This document shows, one piece after another, positions 35,466 through 45,553 of a DNA stretch of 64,000 nucleotides. This DNA comes from Wurfbainia villosa (lineage: Eukaryota; Streptophyta; Magnoliopsida; Zingiberales; Zingiberaceae): assembly GCA_025175895.1 (NCBI GenBank), contig CM046000.1, positions 100,486,753-100,550,752 on the forward strand. The letters run 5' to 3'. Every line of letters begins with the position of its first letter. Positions within the stretch are counted from its first letter, which is position 1. The position numbers and the translations under genes were made by a program. Under the pieces are notes generated by a model, which did no database searches, was not told the DNA's origin, and worked only from the letters and a program-made list of their open reading frames with translations.

Positions 35466-35773
35466 AATACTAAACTTGTGTGCTCGATCTCTTGATTAGT
35501 GTAACTTCACATGCTTAGTTTTTTTTTTTAATTTTTAGAATGGCTAGATAGGACCAATAATTAATCAACCTTGACAATATAGTATCAGGATGCGGTGAGA
35601 TGATAGTACATTAGGGAAATAAGGTCTTGTGTATCCAAGCTAGATAAGGCGAATCTAGCTTGGTGCACTCGGCTAAGTGGAACTAGCTGAAGCTACCTCA
35701 GCACATCCTAAACTAGTTAGACCAAGATGTAACCCTAAGTGAATTAAGTGAGCAATTTTTTAAGATTGGCTTT
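35466..35773 (+). other. gag-pol spacer of element B
   Basis: Non-coding, with a T-rich run near 35520. It matches the equivalent spacer of H in parts (for example GGCTTTGTCTAAGGAAGTGG, here split by the TRIM). Confidence 0.6.
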
Positions 35774-35972
35774 TGTTGGGAGTATGGAGAATACAATCAA
35801 AGTCTCACATTGGTAAGACATGGAAAAGATCATGTGCTTATAAGATGAAAAGATATCTCCTTTGGTATGAATCCTTTTGGGTAAAACCCAAAAACAAAAT
35901 CATGAGAGCTTAGGCCCAAAGTAGATAATATCATGCCATTGTGGAGATATGTGGCTCTTATTTGTACTAACA
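35774..35972 (+). repeat. 5' LTR of the TRIM
   Basis: 199 bp, TGTTGGGAGTATGG to TACTAACA. Confidence 0.9.
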
Positions 35973-36265
35973 ATTGGTATCAGAACCATGGTCCAAGCCA
36001 TGAACCTCAAACGAAGGAAGTAGAGCTCCCATGTCCGGATCAAGAGAACCAGATACCAGGCAGGAAATCTAGTTGGGTTGGGAGGACCAAACAATTGGCA
36101 GGAAGTCCAGTTAGGCCAGAAGGGTTGGACAACTAGCAGGAGGACCAGACAGTTGGCAGGAAGTCCTGGTGGGTTGAGGATCGAATATCAAGCAGAGGAA
36201 GTCCTTTGAGGATGGATAGGCTTGAGGGGGGCTCAATGTGGTCCTTCATTTGAGGGAGGGGGGAT

Positions 36266-36463
36266 TGTTGAGAGTATGAGGAATACAATCAAAGTCCCAC
36301 ATTAGTAAGACATGGAAAATATCATGTGTTATAAGATAAAAAGATATCTCCATTGGTATGAGATCTTTTGGGCAAAACCTAAAAACAAAACCATGAGGGC
36401 TTAGGCCCAAAGTGGACAATATCATGTCATTGTGGATATATATGAATCTTATAGGCACTAACA
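36266..36463 (+). repeat. 3' LTR of the TRIM
   Basis: 198 bp, TGTTGAGAGTATGAGG to CACTAACA. It differs from the 5' LTR at scattered sites, so the insertion is not recent. Confidence 0.9.
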
Positions 36464-36691
36464 GCTTTGTCTAAGGAAGTGGTCATTATTCCGATAAAAG
36501 AAGGTCTTTGTGCCTCGCCACGACTTGGAAGCCATCTTTTGAAAGGTTCACTTAACTAACTAAAGGTTAAATCCGAATCTAACCCAAGGTTAATTAGTCT
36601 TCAAATCACTAAATTTAACTAAGTAAAATTGAAGTCATCTCACAAAAACATATAAGGTTAACATGTTTGATCATGTAGAAGGGGTGAGATG

Positions 36692-37771
36692 TGTTGGATC
36701 AATGCGGTTCGCTAGAGGGGGGGTGAATAGCGAAAGAAAAAACTTTTTCGAATTCGTTTCAAAAGAAATATACGCAGCGGAAAGATAAGCAAAACAAAAA
36801 GTAAAGGAGACAATAGAAACAAGATATTTACTTGGTTCGTAGCCGAAGGCTACTACTCCAAGGCCCTAGTGGTCCTTGACCACGCACGGAGGGCAAATCA
36901 CTAAACAAACTCCTCCTCGTTGGAGGTAGGAGTTAATCGATACAAAAAAAACTTGAGGTAGAGGGACACTCCCCCTCTCCTCGTATACGATAAAAGCTCC
37001 GGAAATATAAATGACAAACTGATAACAAAAACTAAGACCGACGTACAATAATAAAGAAAGTTAAACCTAGACGTCGGAATGGAAGGACTTCGTTGTCGTA
37101 GAGTTGCGGTGTAGCAGCTTTTGAGCACTTAGAATTGTTGATGAAACCCTAGGTTTGGTCCTCCTTTTATAGCCTTTGAGCCCCTTTTCGAGTGGGTCTT
37201 CAACCAATCACAAATGGACACCAAACCGCTTTGAGGTGGAGTGATAAGCCTTGACTCCTCGAATCTGATCATTGACCATCGATCGTGATGGCCATCATCG
37301 ATCGTGATGGCGACATCGATCGATTGATAACCTTCGGCGATCGTGATACGGCGATCGAGTCCTCCAAGTAGCGATCGTGATGCTTCTTTGCAAGTCAAAG
37401 TTAGCTCAATAAAAACATAATTTCGATGGTGTCGACCATCGATCTCGACCTAGACCATCTATAAGATGTCTTTGGTGGGATCTCGCTTAAGATCATCCCG
37501 TAAAGAGGATCGACCTTACTTACTCTCGCACACGAGCTTACCTCGATACTTCGTGTAAGCTTTTGCTTCCGCCTTCCACTCGATTCCTTGGCTCCTCAAA
37601 GTAACTTCGAGTATCGCCCATTCTGCATGACTCCTCCGTGTCGCTAGCCTTCACTCGCTATATCAATCTTACGACACTGATTCAGCTCGTGAGAAAACAA
37701 AATAGACTTAACTTTTGTGTCTTTGCTATAATCAAAACAAGTTCGATTTGGTGCCTCACTTTGCACCAACA
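36692..37771 (-). repeat. 3' LTR of element H
   Basis: 1080 bp. From 36692 to about 37270 it is almost identical to the 5' LTR. From about 37275 to 37690 it differs by many small changes, above all at CAGTCGACTG sites, which all read CGATCG-type here. It is nearly identical again afterwards. Confidence 0.85.
37160..37390 (-). promoter_or_regulatory. Promoter block of element H 3' LTR, variant palindromes
   Basis: CTATAAAAGG on the minus strand at 37163-37172. Upstream (37280-37385) five positions that in the 5' LTR are CAGTCGACTG or a near copy read CGATCGTG or CGATCGA, for example 37280-37287 and 37299-37306. Confidence 0.65.
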
Positions 37772-37783
37772 ATCTCCCCTTTT
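37772..37783 (-). promoter_or_regulatory. Polypurine tract of element H
   Basis: Minus strand AAAAGGGGAGAT directly before the 3' LTR start TGTTGG. Confidence 0.8.
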
Positions 37784-38681
37784 TGATATATGGCAAAACA
37801 CACAAAGTTAAGGAAATTAAGTGCATGAAACAAAGAAAGACAAGAAGCAAAGTAGGAGTAGTAAAAATATTTCTCAAGTTCTCCCTTAGAGGAACCCTCC
37901 TCGACCGAGGGTGAGTACTTGAAAAAGACTTTTAGCTCTCCAAACACAAAAGATAATGAGTTAAGTAAATGGCATTACTTAACTTAGGCTTCTTAGAGTC
38001 AAAAATAAGTGCAAGTTAAGTAATCAAAAGTTAAGTCAAAAGGTTAATTATTCAAAAGGTTTAACTTTTGATTTCTTAACTTGGGCCTTTAAAGTTTTCA
38101 ATTCCGAAGAGTTGAAACCTAAACCTTACTCCCCCTTAACTTAGGCCAGAATCAAGGTTTTAAGTTAAGTTATCAATTTCAAAAATTTGAAATTTAACTT
38201 TGGCCTTTTCTTGAACCTTAACTTTGGCCTTTTCTCCCCCTTTTGACATAAATCAAGGAAAAAGTGGGGGGGGGGGCGGTTTAAGAAAACCCTAAGTCCA
38301 AGCATGATGATTTTAAAAATAGTATGTGAAAATAATTCATCTAAATGTTCAACTCTAGTTTGACTTGATTGAAATGATATTATCAACAAGTCCTGATTAG
38401 AGTTGGTTAATATTAGTTGCATATTTATACTCCGAGGTTCATATTGACGCACTTGATCTACATCTTGGAACTTGGAGTAGGGTCCTAACATCTCATGCCC
38501 ATCTACGTGGCTAAGTACACAAACACATTAGTCCTATGTATTGTGAGATGTACTGGCTCCTTAAATCTATAGGATCATGATATCTAAGGTATGTCCTATG
38601 CTAGTTCCATGAAAAAGTAAGAAATAGTAGTAAGAAAATATAATTTGCAAGTTCCTATTCTATTACGCACATGCCTAATTT
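37784..38681 (-). other. 3' untranslated tract of element H
   Basis: Non-coding, between RNase H and the polypurine tract. It is rich in AAGTTAAG/TTAACTT words and has a G run near 38268. Extra purine-rich stretches (for example 38234-38243) precede the final tract, as in B. Confidence 0.6.
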
Positions 38682-41600
38682 TCATCTCAAGAGACTAAAT
38701 TCGGCTTCGGGTAGTGGTTTAGTAAATATGTCTGCTAGGTTAGACTTCGAGTCAACATATTCGAGTTGTATGGAGCCGTTGGCTACATGTTCTCGAATGA
38801 AATGGTGTTTTACCTCTATATGCTTTGTCCTTGAATGGCATATAGGGTTCTTAGTTAGATTTATCGAACTTATGTTGTCTACAAAAATTTTAGTTTTGGT
38901 GAAGTCCAACCTAAAGTCTCGGAGAGTGTGCTTCATCCAAAGAAGCTGAGTTACACACTCACCCATCGCAACGTATTCGGCTTCGGTGGTAGATAAGGCA
39001 ACACAATGTTGCTTCCTACTGCACCAACTCACTAGACTCGAGCCGAGTAGTTGACAACAACCACTCGTGCTCTTTCTGTCGAGTTTACTATCGGCATAAT
39101 CCGAATCGGAGTAGCCGATTGGTTCGAACTCGGTAGATCTAGGATACCAAATACCGACATTAAGTGTACCCTTTAGATATCTAAGGATACGCTTAACTAG
39201 GGTTAGGAGAGACTCCTTAGCACAGGTTTGAAACCTGGCGCACATACTTACTGCGAATAGGATGTCGGGTCGACTCGCAGTTAAGTATAGAAGACTTCCT
39301 ATTGCGCTCCTATAGTACTTTAAGTCAATGGACTTACTTTCTAGGTCTTCTCCTATGTTAACATTTATCGCCATTGGGGTGTTTATTACCTTAGCGTCTT
39401 GCATTCCAAATCTTTTAATTAACTCCTTAGTGTATTTTTGTTGATATAGGTATATACCATCCTTAGTTTGTTTAATTTGTAGACCTAAAAAGAAACTTAA
39501 CTCGCCTACCAAGTTCATTTCGAACTCACTTTCCATGAGCGAAACGAACTCGTTTAGTAAGGCTGAGTTAGAGGTTCCAAAAATTATATCATCTACGTAA
39601 ATTTGAGCTATGAATATTTCTTTACCTAAGGTTTTTACAAAGAGAGTTGGGTCAACTAAGCCTTGGTTAAACCCTTTTGACTTAAGATGGATTGAAAGTA
39701 TCTCGTACCAAGCTCGAGGAGCTTGTTTAAGTCCATAGAGAGCTTTCTTAAGTTTTAGAACATGGTCGGGTTTATCTAATAAACTTCTTCTTTAATGTAT
39801 CCATTTAGGAATGCCGACTTAACATCCATTTGAAATAGCTTAAATCCTCGATGTGCGGCATAAGCTAGCAACATTCGAATGGATTCGAGTCTAGCTACTG
39901 GGGCATAGGTTTCATCGTAATCTAAGCCTTCGACTTGGCTAAAACCTTTGGCGACTAACCTAGCCTTGTTTCTAACTACTTCACCTTTATCATCAAGCTT
40001 ATTTCGAAACACCCACCTTGTTCCAATTATCGTTTTGTCTTTAGGTGGTGGTACTAATTCCCACACCTCGTTCCTAGTGAATTGAGCTAGCTCTTCTTGC
40101 ATTGCAATAATCCAATCGGGATCAAGAAGAGCTTGTTCAATTGATTTGGGTTCTATCTTTGAAATTAAGGAAATTTGACTAAGGTTCCTATAGGATGCTC
40201 TAGTTCGAACTCCTAGATTAGGATCTCCTATCACTTGATCGATAGGGTGGTTAGTCTGAATCCTAGATTGGGTTGGGTTTGTGTCACCTAATGCTTGATC
40301 AATGTGGTGACTTGGTTGAACACTAGTTTGGTTGGAGTCATCTATCACTTGATCAATAGAGTGACTAGGTTGACTTAGGTTAGGATTAACACTAGACCTG
40401 ATCTCCGGATCAGAGTAAGGTCTAGTATGAATCGGCTCGCTAATTGGGGTTGCCGGGGGTTTTGTAGGTTCATGTCCTTCATCGAACACTACATTGATAG
40501 TCTCCTCGACTCTAAGGGTGTCATGGTTATATACTCTATAAGCTCTACTTGTAGTCGAGTATCCTAGAAAGATTCCGGTTGTGGTTTTGGATGTAAATTT
40601 TTCTAAGTAATCCTTAGTGTTTAGGATATGTACCTTACACCCAAATACCCTAAAGTACTTGATGTTAGGTATTTTATCGTGATAAATCTCGTACGAGGTC
40701 TTAAGGTGCCTCTTTACCATAAGGATCCTATTTTGGACATAGCAAGTCATGCTAACGGCTTCTGCCCAAAATCTATCGGGTAGGTCGTATTCGTTCAACA
40801 TGGTCCTAGCGGCTTCTTGTAGAGTTCGGTTTTTCCGCTCCACTAGGCCATTTTGCTGAGGGGTCCTAGGGCAAGAGAATTCATGGTGGTATCCGTTTAG
40901 GTTACAGAAGTCGGTGAACCTTTGATTTTCGAATTCACCACCATGATCGCTTCTAAGTCTTTTAACCTTAAGGTCTTTTTGATTCTCGATTAATTTGAAT
41001 AGATTGATTAATTGATCTAGGGTATCATTTTTATGTTTGATGAACCTAACCTGTAAACTCGAGTAGTGCCAATTATGACTAAGCAATATTGACTTCTATT
41101 GAGAGACTTGGCTCCATGTGAATCGAACAGATCCATATGCAGGAGCTCAAGTACACTTGAGGTTCGTTCTTGGTTAGTTAACTTGTGTTGTGTCCTAGGT
41201 TGTTTTCCTTGTTGACAAGCATTACAGATTTTATTAACCAAGTTGTTGAGGTTGGGTAAGCCTCTGACTAAGCCACTCTGACTCATCTTGTGGACGAGTC
41301 TTGGGTGCGAGTGACCGAGTCATCGGTGCCACAACCATGATTCCTCTTGCCGTGTCATAAGACACTTAGTTGAGGAGTTGGTTAAATTGATCGTATAAAT
41401 GTTGTTATTTCTAGTTCCTTTAAGAATTATTTCAGAGGTTTCGTTGGTATTAATTACGCATTCATTTTCTAGAAATATAACCTTATAGTTATTATCACAC
41501 AATTGGCTTACACTAAGTAAGTTATATTCAAAATTCTCTACAAGTAATACATTTTTAATAACAAAATTCGTGTTAAGCTCGATATCACCTGATCCGATGA

Positions 41601-41712
41601 TTTTGAGCTTGCCGTTATTCCCAAAGGCTACCGATCCTTGTCGTTTGAATCGAAGCTTTGCGAATTTGAGTTGATCCCCGATCATGTGTCGGGAGCAACC
41701 GCTGTCCAACAT
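38682..41712 (-). pseudogene. pol: pol of element H: protease, integrase, reverse transcriptase, RNase H
   Basis: From 41712: MLDSGCSRHMIGDQLKFAKL (aspartic protease) through KCLMTRQEESWLWHR, then a TGA at 41320-41322 within the GAG-pre-integrase zinc finger (H...H...CNAC). Integrase continues in 41286-41017 and, after a frameshift, in 41086-39776 with SDHGGEFEN, PRTPQQNGLVERKNRTLQEA and FGCKVHI. The same 436-codon frame enters reverse transcriptase (GTRWVFRNKLDDKGEVVRNK, ARLVAKGFSQVEG, FQMDVKSAFLNG). A small deletion near 39776 shifts the frame. The active-site YVDD lies at 39588-39599. 39536-38682 holds the end of reverse transcriptase and RNase H (DRKSTSGCCQLLG, TTEAEYVA, HIEVKHHFIRE). Confidence 0.92.
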
Positions 41713-42300
41713 CCATTGATCCTACACACAAGGTGGTTGGATTGGATGTTAGATTTTTGTTAAGAAAATTGGTTGTAAGTTGTTAACCCTAGGTCATCTC
41801 ATCGGAGTCTATATGATCAAGCATGTTATATTTATGTGTTTATTTTGAGATGACTTCTAATTAAGTTGATTAAGTGGATTTAGGTTCAAGTAATTTTATG
41901 TTAGATTTGGATTTAACCCTAGGCTTGTCAAGTTTACCTTTTCAAGATCATGGCTTCCAGGTCGTGGCGAGGCACAGGGGCCTTCTTTTATCGGATCATC
42001 GACCACTTCCTTAGACAAAGCCATTCTCAAGAAAATGATGACTTGACTTACCTAAAATTATTTTCTCGTCTAACTAGTTATTTTTGAAAAGAGGCTCCCC
42101 GAGGCTCAATCTTTTCGAAAAATTTTAGTTGGTTATGTTTTTGAAAAGAGGCTCCCCGAGGCTCAATCTTTTCGAAAAATTTTAGTTGGTTATGTTTTTG
42201 TTCTAAGTGAGTTCACAAGTTTTAAAGTACAAACTTTCTAAGTTAAAGCATGCAATTTCTAAGTTAAAGCATAAACATTCTAAGTTAAAACATGCAATTT
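41713..42300 (-). other. gag-pol spacer of element H with tandem repeats and a splice-acceptor-like end
   Basis: About 590 bp without conserved coding. It contains a 57-bp tandem duplication (42081-42194) and an array of about 17-base TCTAAGTTAAAGCATG-type units (42230-42315). The pol-side end on the minus strand reads CCACCTTGTGTGTAG followed by GATCAATGGATGTTGGAC, a splice-acceptor-like site just before the protease. B has TATGTGTAG at the same place. Confidence 0.6.
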
Positions 42301-43953
42301 CTAAGTTAAAGCACAAACATGTTTTGTACTGGCTCCCCCTAGACCGTTGAATCGGTTCGGTCTATCCACATAGTGGATTTGGTCCTTGGGAACCCAGTAC
42401 GGGTTGGATCCTAGAGTTGAAATCAAAAAGTTCTTAGGGACCCATGCTTGGACATGTTTCTTATGTCGACTTACAATCGACATATACGACCTATTAGTCG
42501 TGTTTGAGTTAAACCCGAGTCCAGCCTTGTTGTACACGACCCTTTGAGATCCAAGTAGGAGGTCAAGTCCTTTGGATCCCGAAGTGAACCTTTCCAACGT
42601 GTTCCTAAGATCTTCGACTTGACTTTTCAAGAGAGAGTTTTCAACTTCGAGCTTTTCAACTCGAGTTGAGTCCTTCTCTTGAACTCGACTAGTCGAAGAG
42701 GTTAGGGAGACCTCGTGTTTGAGGAGTTTAACCTCCTCAACAAGGGTCTCGACCTTGGACTCGGACTTAGCTAACTTCCTAGACAAAAACCTAACCGTAT
42801 TATGTAAAGTATTAAATAAAGCTCGACTCACCTTAAGGGTATCTTTTGAACCGGATGCGTATCCGTGGCTTGACTTGAAGGTAGCTTCGTAGTCCGAGTC
42901 ATCCTCAGGTTCTGACTCAAGTTCGGTCTCCGTGTCTGACTCAATCGACTTTGCCATGAAGACGTGGTCTTCGTCTTCTTCGGATGACGCTTCTTCCCAT
43001 GTCGCGTTGAGTGCCTTCTTGTGCTTAGGTGCTTGGTGGTTGAGCTTGGGGCACTCGGACTTGATGTGTCCAAACCTGTTACACTCATAACACCTAATGT
43101 TAGAACTTTTAGACTTACCTTGGTTGGGTCGAGTCGTGGTTCGCTTTCGTCCCTTGGCTATCCTTCGAGCTAGGTTCATTAGTTCGGCAGTCAACTCTGG
43201 GTCAACTTCTTCTTCGGACTCGTCTTCCTCCTCGGGTGGTGGTGGCTTGCTTGCGATTTTCTTCTTCTTTGAACCTGCAAACAAGGCTATACCCCTCTCG
43301 GATTCCGAGTTGGATTGTTCATGTAATTCGAAATTCGAAAAGAGTTCATCTAACCTAATTTTAGAAAGGTCCTTGGAGACCTTATAGGCATCAACCATGG
43401 ATGCCTATAAGGTAGTCCTCGGAAAAGAGTTTAGGACATACCTTATAAGGTCGCGGTTTTCGACCTTTTGCCCGATTGCGTGTAGGTTGTTGACTATGTC
43501 TTGGACACGGGCGTGGAGTTGCGTCGCGGACTCGTGTTCCTGCATTTTTAGTGTGTACAATTTATTGAATAACAAATCACGTTTGCAAACCTTAGCTTGA
43601 TCCGATCCTTCGTGTAACTCGATTAGTTTTGTCCAAAGATCTTTTGCGCTTATGAAGGGGCCGACGCGATTTAGCTCCTCCTTGGATAGGCCACATTGGA
43701 GGATTTGTGTCGCCTTGGCGTCGGCTTCGACTTATCGTTTTGTTGCAATGGTCCATTGATCATAATCCAAGGAGTCACCCACTTCATTGGTCGGAAGTGT
43801 GAAACCCGTTTGAATTATGATCCACATCTCAATTTGGGTTTTGAGAAAGCATTCCATCCGACCTTTCCAGTAACGGAAATCATCTCCGTTGTAAAACGGA
43901 GGTCGGACGGTGATGCTAAAACCTCGAGATGGGCCATTAGAACAAAAAGACAA
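42301..43953 (-). pseudogene. gag: gag of element H, broken
   Basis: 43953-43732: start with RPPFYNGDDFRYWKGRM and WIIIQTGFTLPTNE, ending at a stop after WTIATKR. The core (about 43730-43400) reads KATQILQCGLSKEELNRVG, then ISAKDLWTKLIELHEGSD, in the continuing sequence but with stops at both ends. 43398-42301 (365 codons, MVDAYKVSKDLSKIRLDELF) holds a Lys/Glu-rich part, an intact CYECNRFGHIKSEC zinc knuckle (about residues 103-116), an acidic stretch, a coiled-coil-like stretch and LDLLLGSQRVVYNKAGLGF near the end. Sirevirus gag proteins are often this long. The start at 43953 gives the conserved N terminus. Confidence 0.88.
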
Positions 43954-44423
43954 GGAGACTAAAATGAAAATCTAGCAACAACAAAAACACGAAAGTACCA
44001 AGACTTGCGTCTTGGATTAGTAGTGGGAAATAGAAAGAAATAAGCGAAAAATAGAAAGTTAAGCAAAGAAATAAGAAACTAAATAAAAAGTAAGTACTCA
44101 CAACCTTGATGTCCCGAAAGGCTACTAAACGTCGTTTTTGAGGATGAAAACAGCTTGTTACGGGGTAAACCCCATAAGAAGTGTAGATCTCTGCGAGCTT
44201 CGATTTGGTAGGTAGACCGTGTCGGTAGGTCAACTTGTACGAAAAGTTATGCCCGTTTGACCGTCGGCTACTCCAAAAGCGAATACTTGCAAAACAAAAT
44301 CAAGCGAAGAGTACCAAGACTTCGTCTTGGATTAGTAGTCTTGGGAGAAAAATTTGAACGAACGAAAAACAAATCTGTGAAAAAAAGTTAGATTGGTGGT
44401 TTCACCAAATCTAAGCGCCCCCG
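43954..44423 (-). other. 5' untranslated leader of element H
   Basis: Between the primer site and gag. It has CAAGACTTGCGTCTTGGATTAGTAGT at 43999-44024 and a near copy at 44319-44340. Both resemble the region after the primer site in B (CCAAGACAAAGTCTTGG near 28317). No genes are seen. Confidence 0.55.
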
Positions 44424-44435
44424 GCTCTGATACCA
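44424..44435 (-). promoter_or_regulatory. Primer-binding site of element H (Met-tRNA)
   Basis: Plus strand GCTCTGATACCA, two bases inside the 5' LTR end at 44438. Confidence 0.92.
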
Positions 44436-44437
44436 AT

Positions 44438-45548
44438 TGTTGGATCAATGCGGTTCGCTAGAGGGGGGGGTGAATAGCGAAAGAAAAAACTTTTTCGAAT
44501 TCGTTTCAAAAGAAATATACGCAGCGGAAAGATAAGCAAAACAAAAAGTAAAGGAGACAATAGACACAAGAGATTTACTTGGTTCGTAGCCGAAGGCTAC
44601 TACTCCAAGGCCCTAGTGGTCCTTGACCACGCACGGAGGGCAAATCACTAAACAAACTCCTCCTCGTTGGAGGTAGGAGTTAATCGATACAAAAAACTTG
44701 AGGTAGAGGGACACTCCCCCTCTCCTCGTATACGATAAAAGCTCCGGAAATATAAATGACAAACTGATAACAAAAACTAAGACCGACGTACAATAATAAA
44801 GAAAGTTAAACCTAGACGTCGGAATGGAAGGACTTCGTTGTCGTAGAGTTGCAGCGTAACGGAGGCTTTTGAGCACTTAGAATTGTTGATGAAACCCTAG
44901 GTTTGGCCCTCCTTTTATAGCCTTTGAGCCCCTTTTCGAGTGGGTCTTCAACCAATCACAAATGGACACCAAACCGCTTTGAGGTGGAGTGATAAGCCTT
45001 GACTCCTCGAATCTGATCATTGACCATCAGTCGACTGATGGCCATCATCAGTCGACTGATGGCAGCATCAGTCGATTGATAACCTTCGGCAGTCGACTGA
45101 TACACGGCAGTCGAGTCCTCCAAGCTGGCAGTCGACTGATGCTTGCTGCAAGTCAAAGTTAGCTCAATAAAAACATAATTTCGATGGTCGTCGACCATCT
45201 GATCTCGACCTAGACCATCTATAAGATGTCTTTGGTCGGATCTACGCTTAAGATAATCCCCGTAAAGAGGATACGACCTTACTTACTCTCGCACACACGA
45301 GCTTACCTCGATACTTACGTGTCGCTTTTGCTTCCGGCCTTCCACTCGATTCCTTCGGCTCCCTCCGAAGTAACTCGAGTATCGCCCGACCACCGCGGCT
45401 TCCTTTGGGTGTCGCTAGCCTTCAGCTCCAGCTATATCAATCTTCTTCACACTCAATTCAGCTCGTGAGAAAACAAAATAGACTTAACTTTTGTGTCTTT
45501 GCTATAATCAAAATACAGGTTCGATTTCGGTGCCTCACTGCACCAACA
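44438..45548 (-). repeat. 5' LTR of element H
   Basis: 1111 bp. Plus strand TGTTGGATCAATG to CACCAACA, with GCTAGAGGGGGGGGTGAATAGC near 44457. It is the intact reference for the palindrome array that is altered in the 3' LTR and in solo LTR J. Confidence 0.88.
44908..45140 (-). promoter_or_regulatory. Promoter block of element H 5' LTR: TATA box and intact palindromes
   Basis: CTATAAAAGG on the minus strand at 44911-44920. Upstream in sense direction are CAGTCGACTG at 45028-45037, 45049-45058 and 45129-45138, with related copies between. The half-sites are symmetrical, so a dimeric DNA-binding protein is a natural reader. The factor is unknown. Confidence 0.7.
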
Positions 45549-45553
45549 AGATG

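Larger units (their letters stand above)
35774..36463 (+). mobile_element. TRIM (terminal-repeat retrotransposon in miniature)
   Basis: A 690-bp element flanked by a perfect 5-bp duplication GCTTT (35769-35773 and 36464-36468). LTRs of 199 and 198 bp (35774-35972 and 36266-36463) begin TGTTG and end CTAACA. A Met-tRNA primer site (TGGTATCAGAACCATGG) follows the first LTR at 35975, and a polypurine tract (AGGGAGGGGGGAT, 36253-36265) precedes the second. The interior (about 290 bp) has AGGACCAGA/GGCAGGAAGTCC-like repeats and no coding capacity. Removing it rejoins GGCTTTGTCTAAGG of element B, as found in H. Confidence 0.92.
36692..45548 (-). mobile_element. Element H: most complete Ty1/copia sirevirus, nested in B
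   Basis: 8857 bp, TGTTGGATCAATG to CACCAACA, with a perfect 5-bp duplication AGATG (36687-36691 and 45549-45553). Minus-strand order: 5' LTR 45548-44438, primer site 44435-44424, gag 43953-42301, spacer, pol (protease, integrase, reverse transcriptase, RNase H) 41712-38682, purine tract and 3' LTR 37771-36692. A DSGCSRHM protease and the gag type place it with SIRE/Maximus sireviruses. Stops, frameshifts and a deletion in reverse transcriptase make it defective, but it is the least decayed full-length copy here. Confidence 0.9.

Noticed and set aside
38671..38949. Plus-strand frames opposite pol of H
   Set aside because: They are antisense shadows of the RNase H region.
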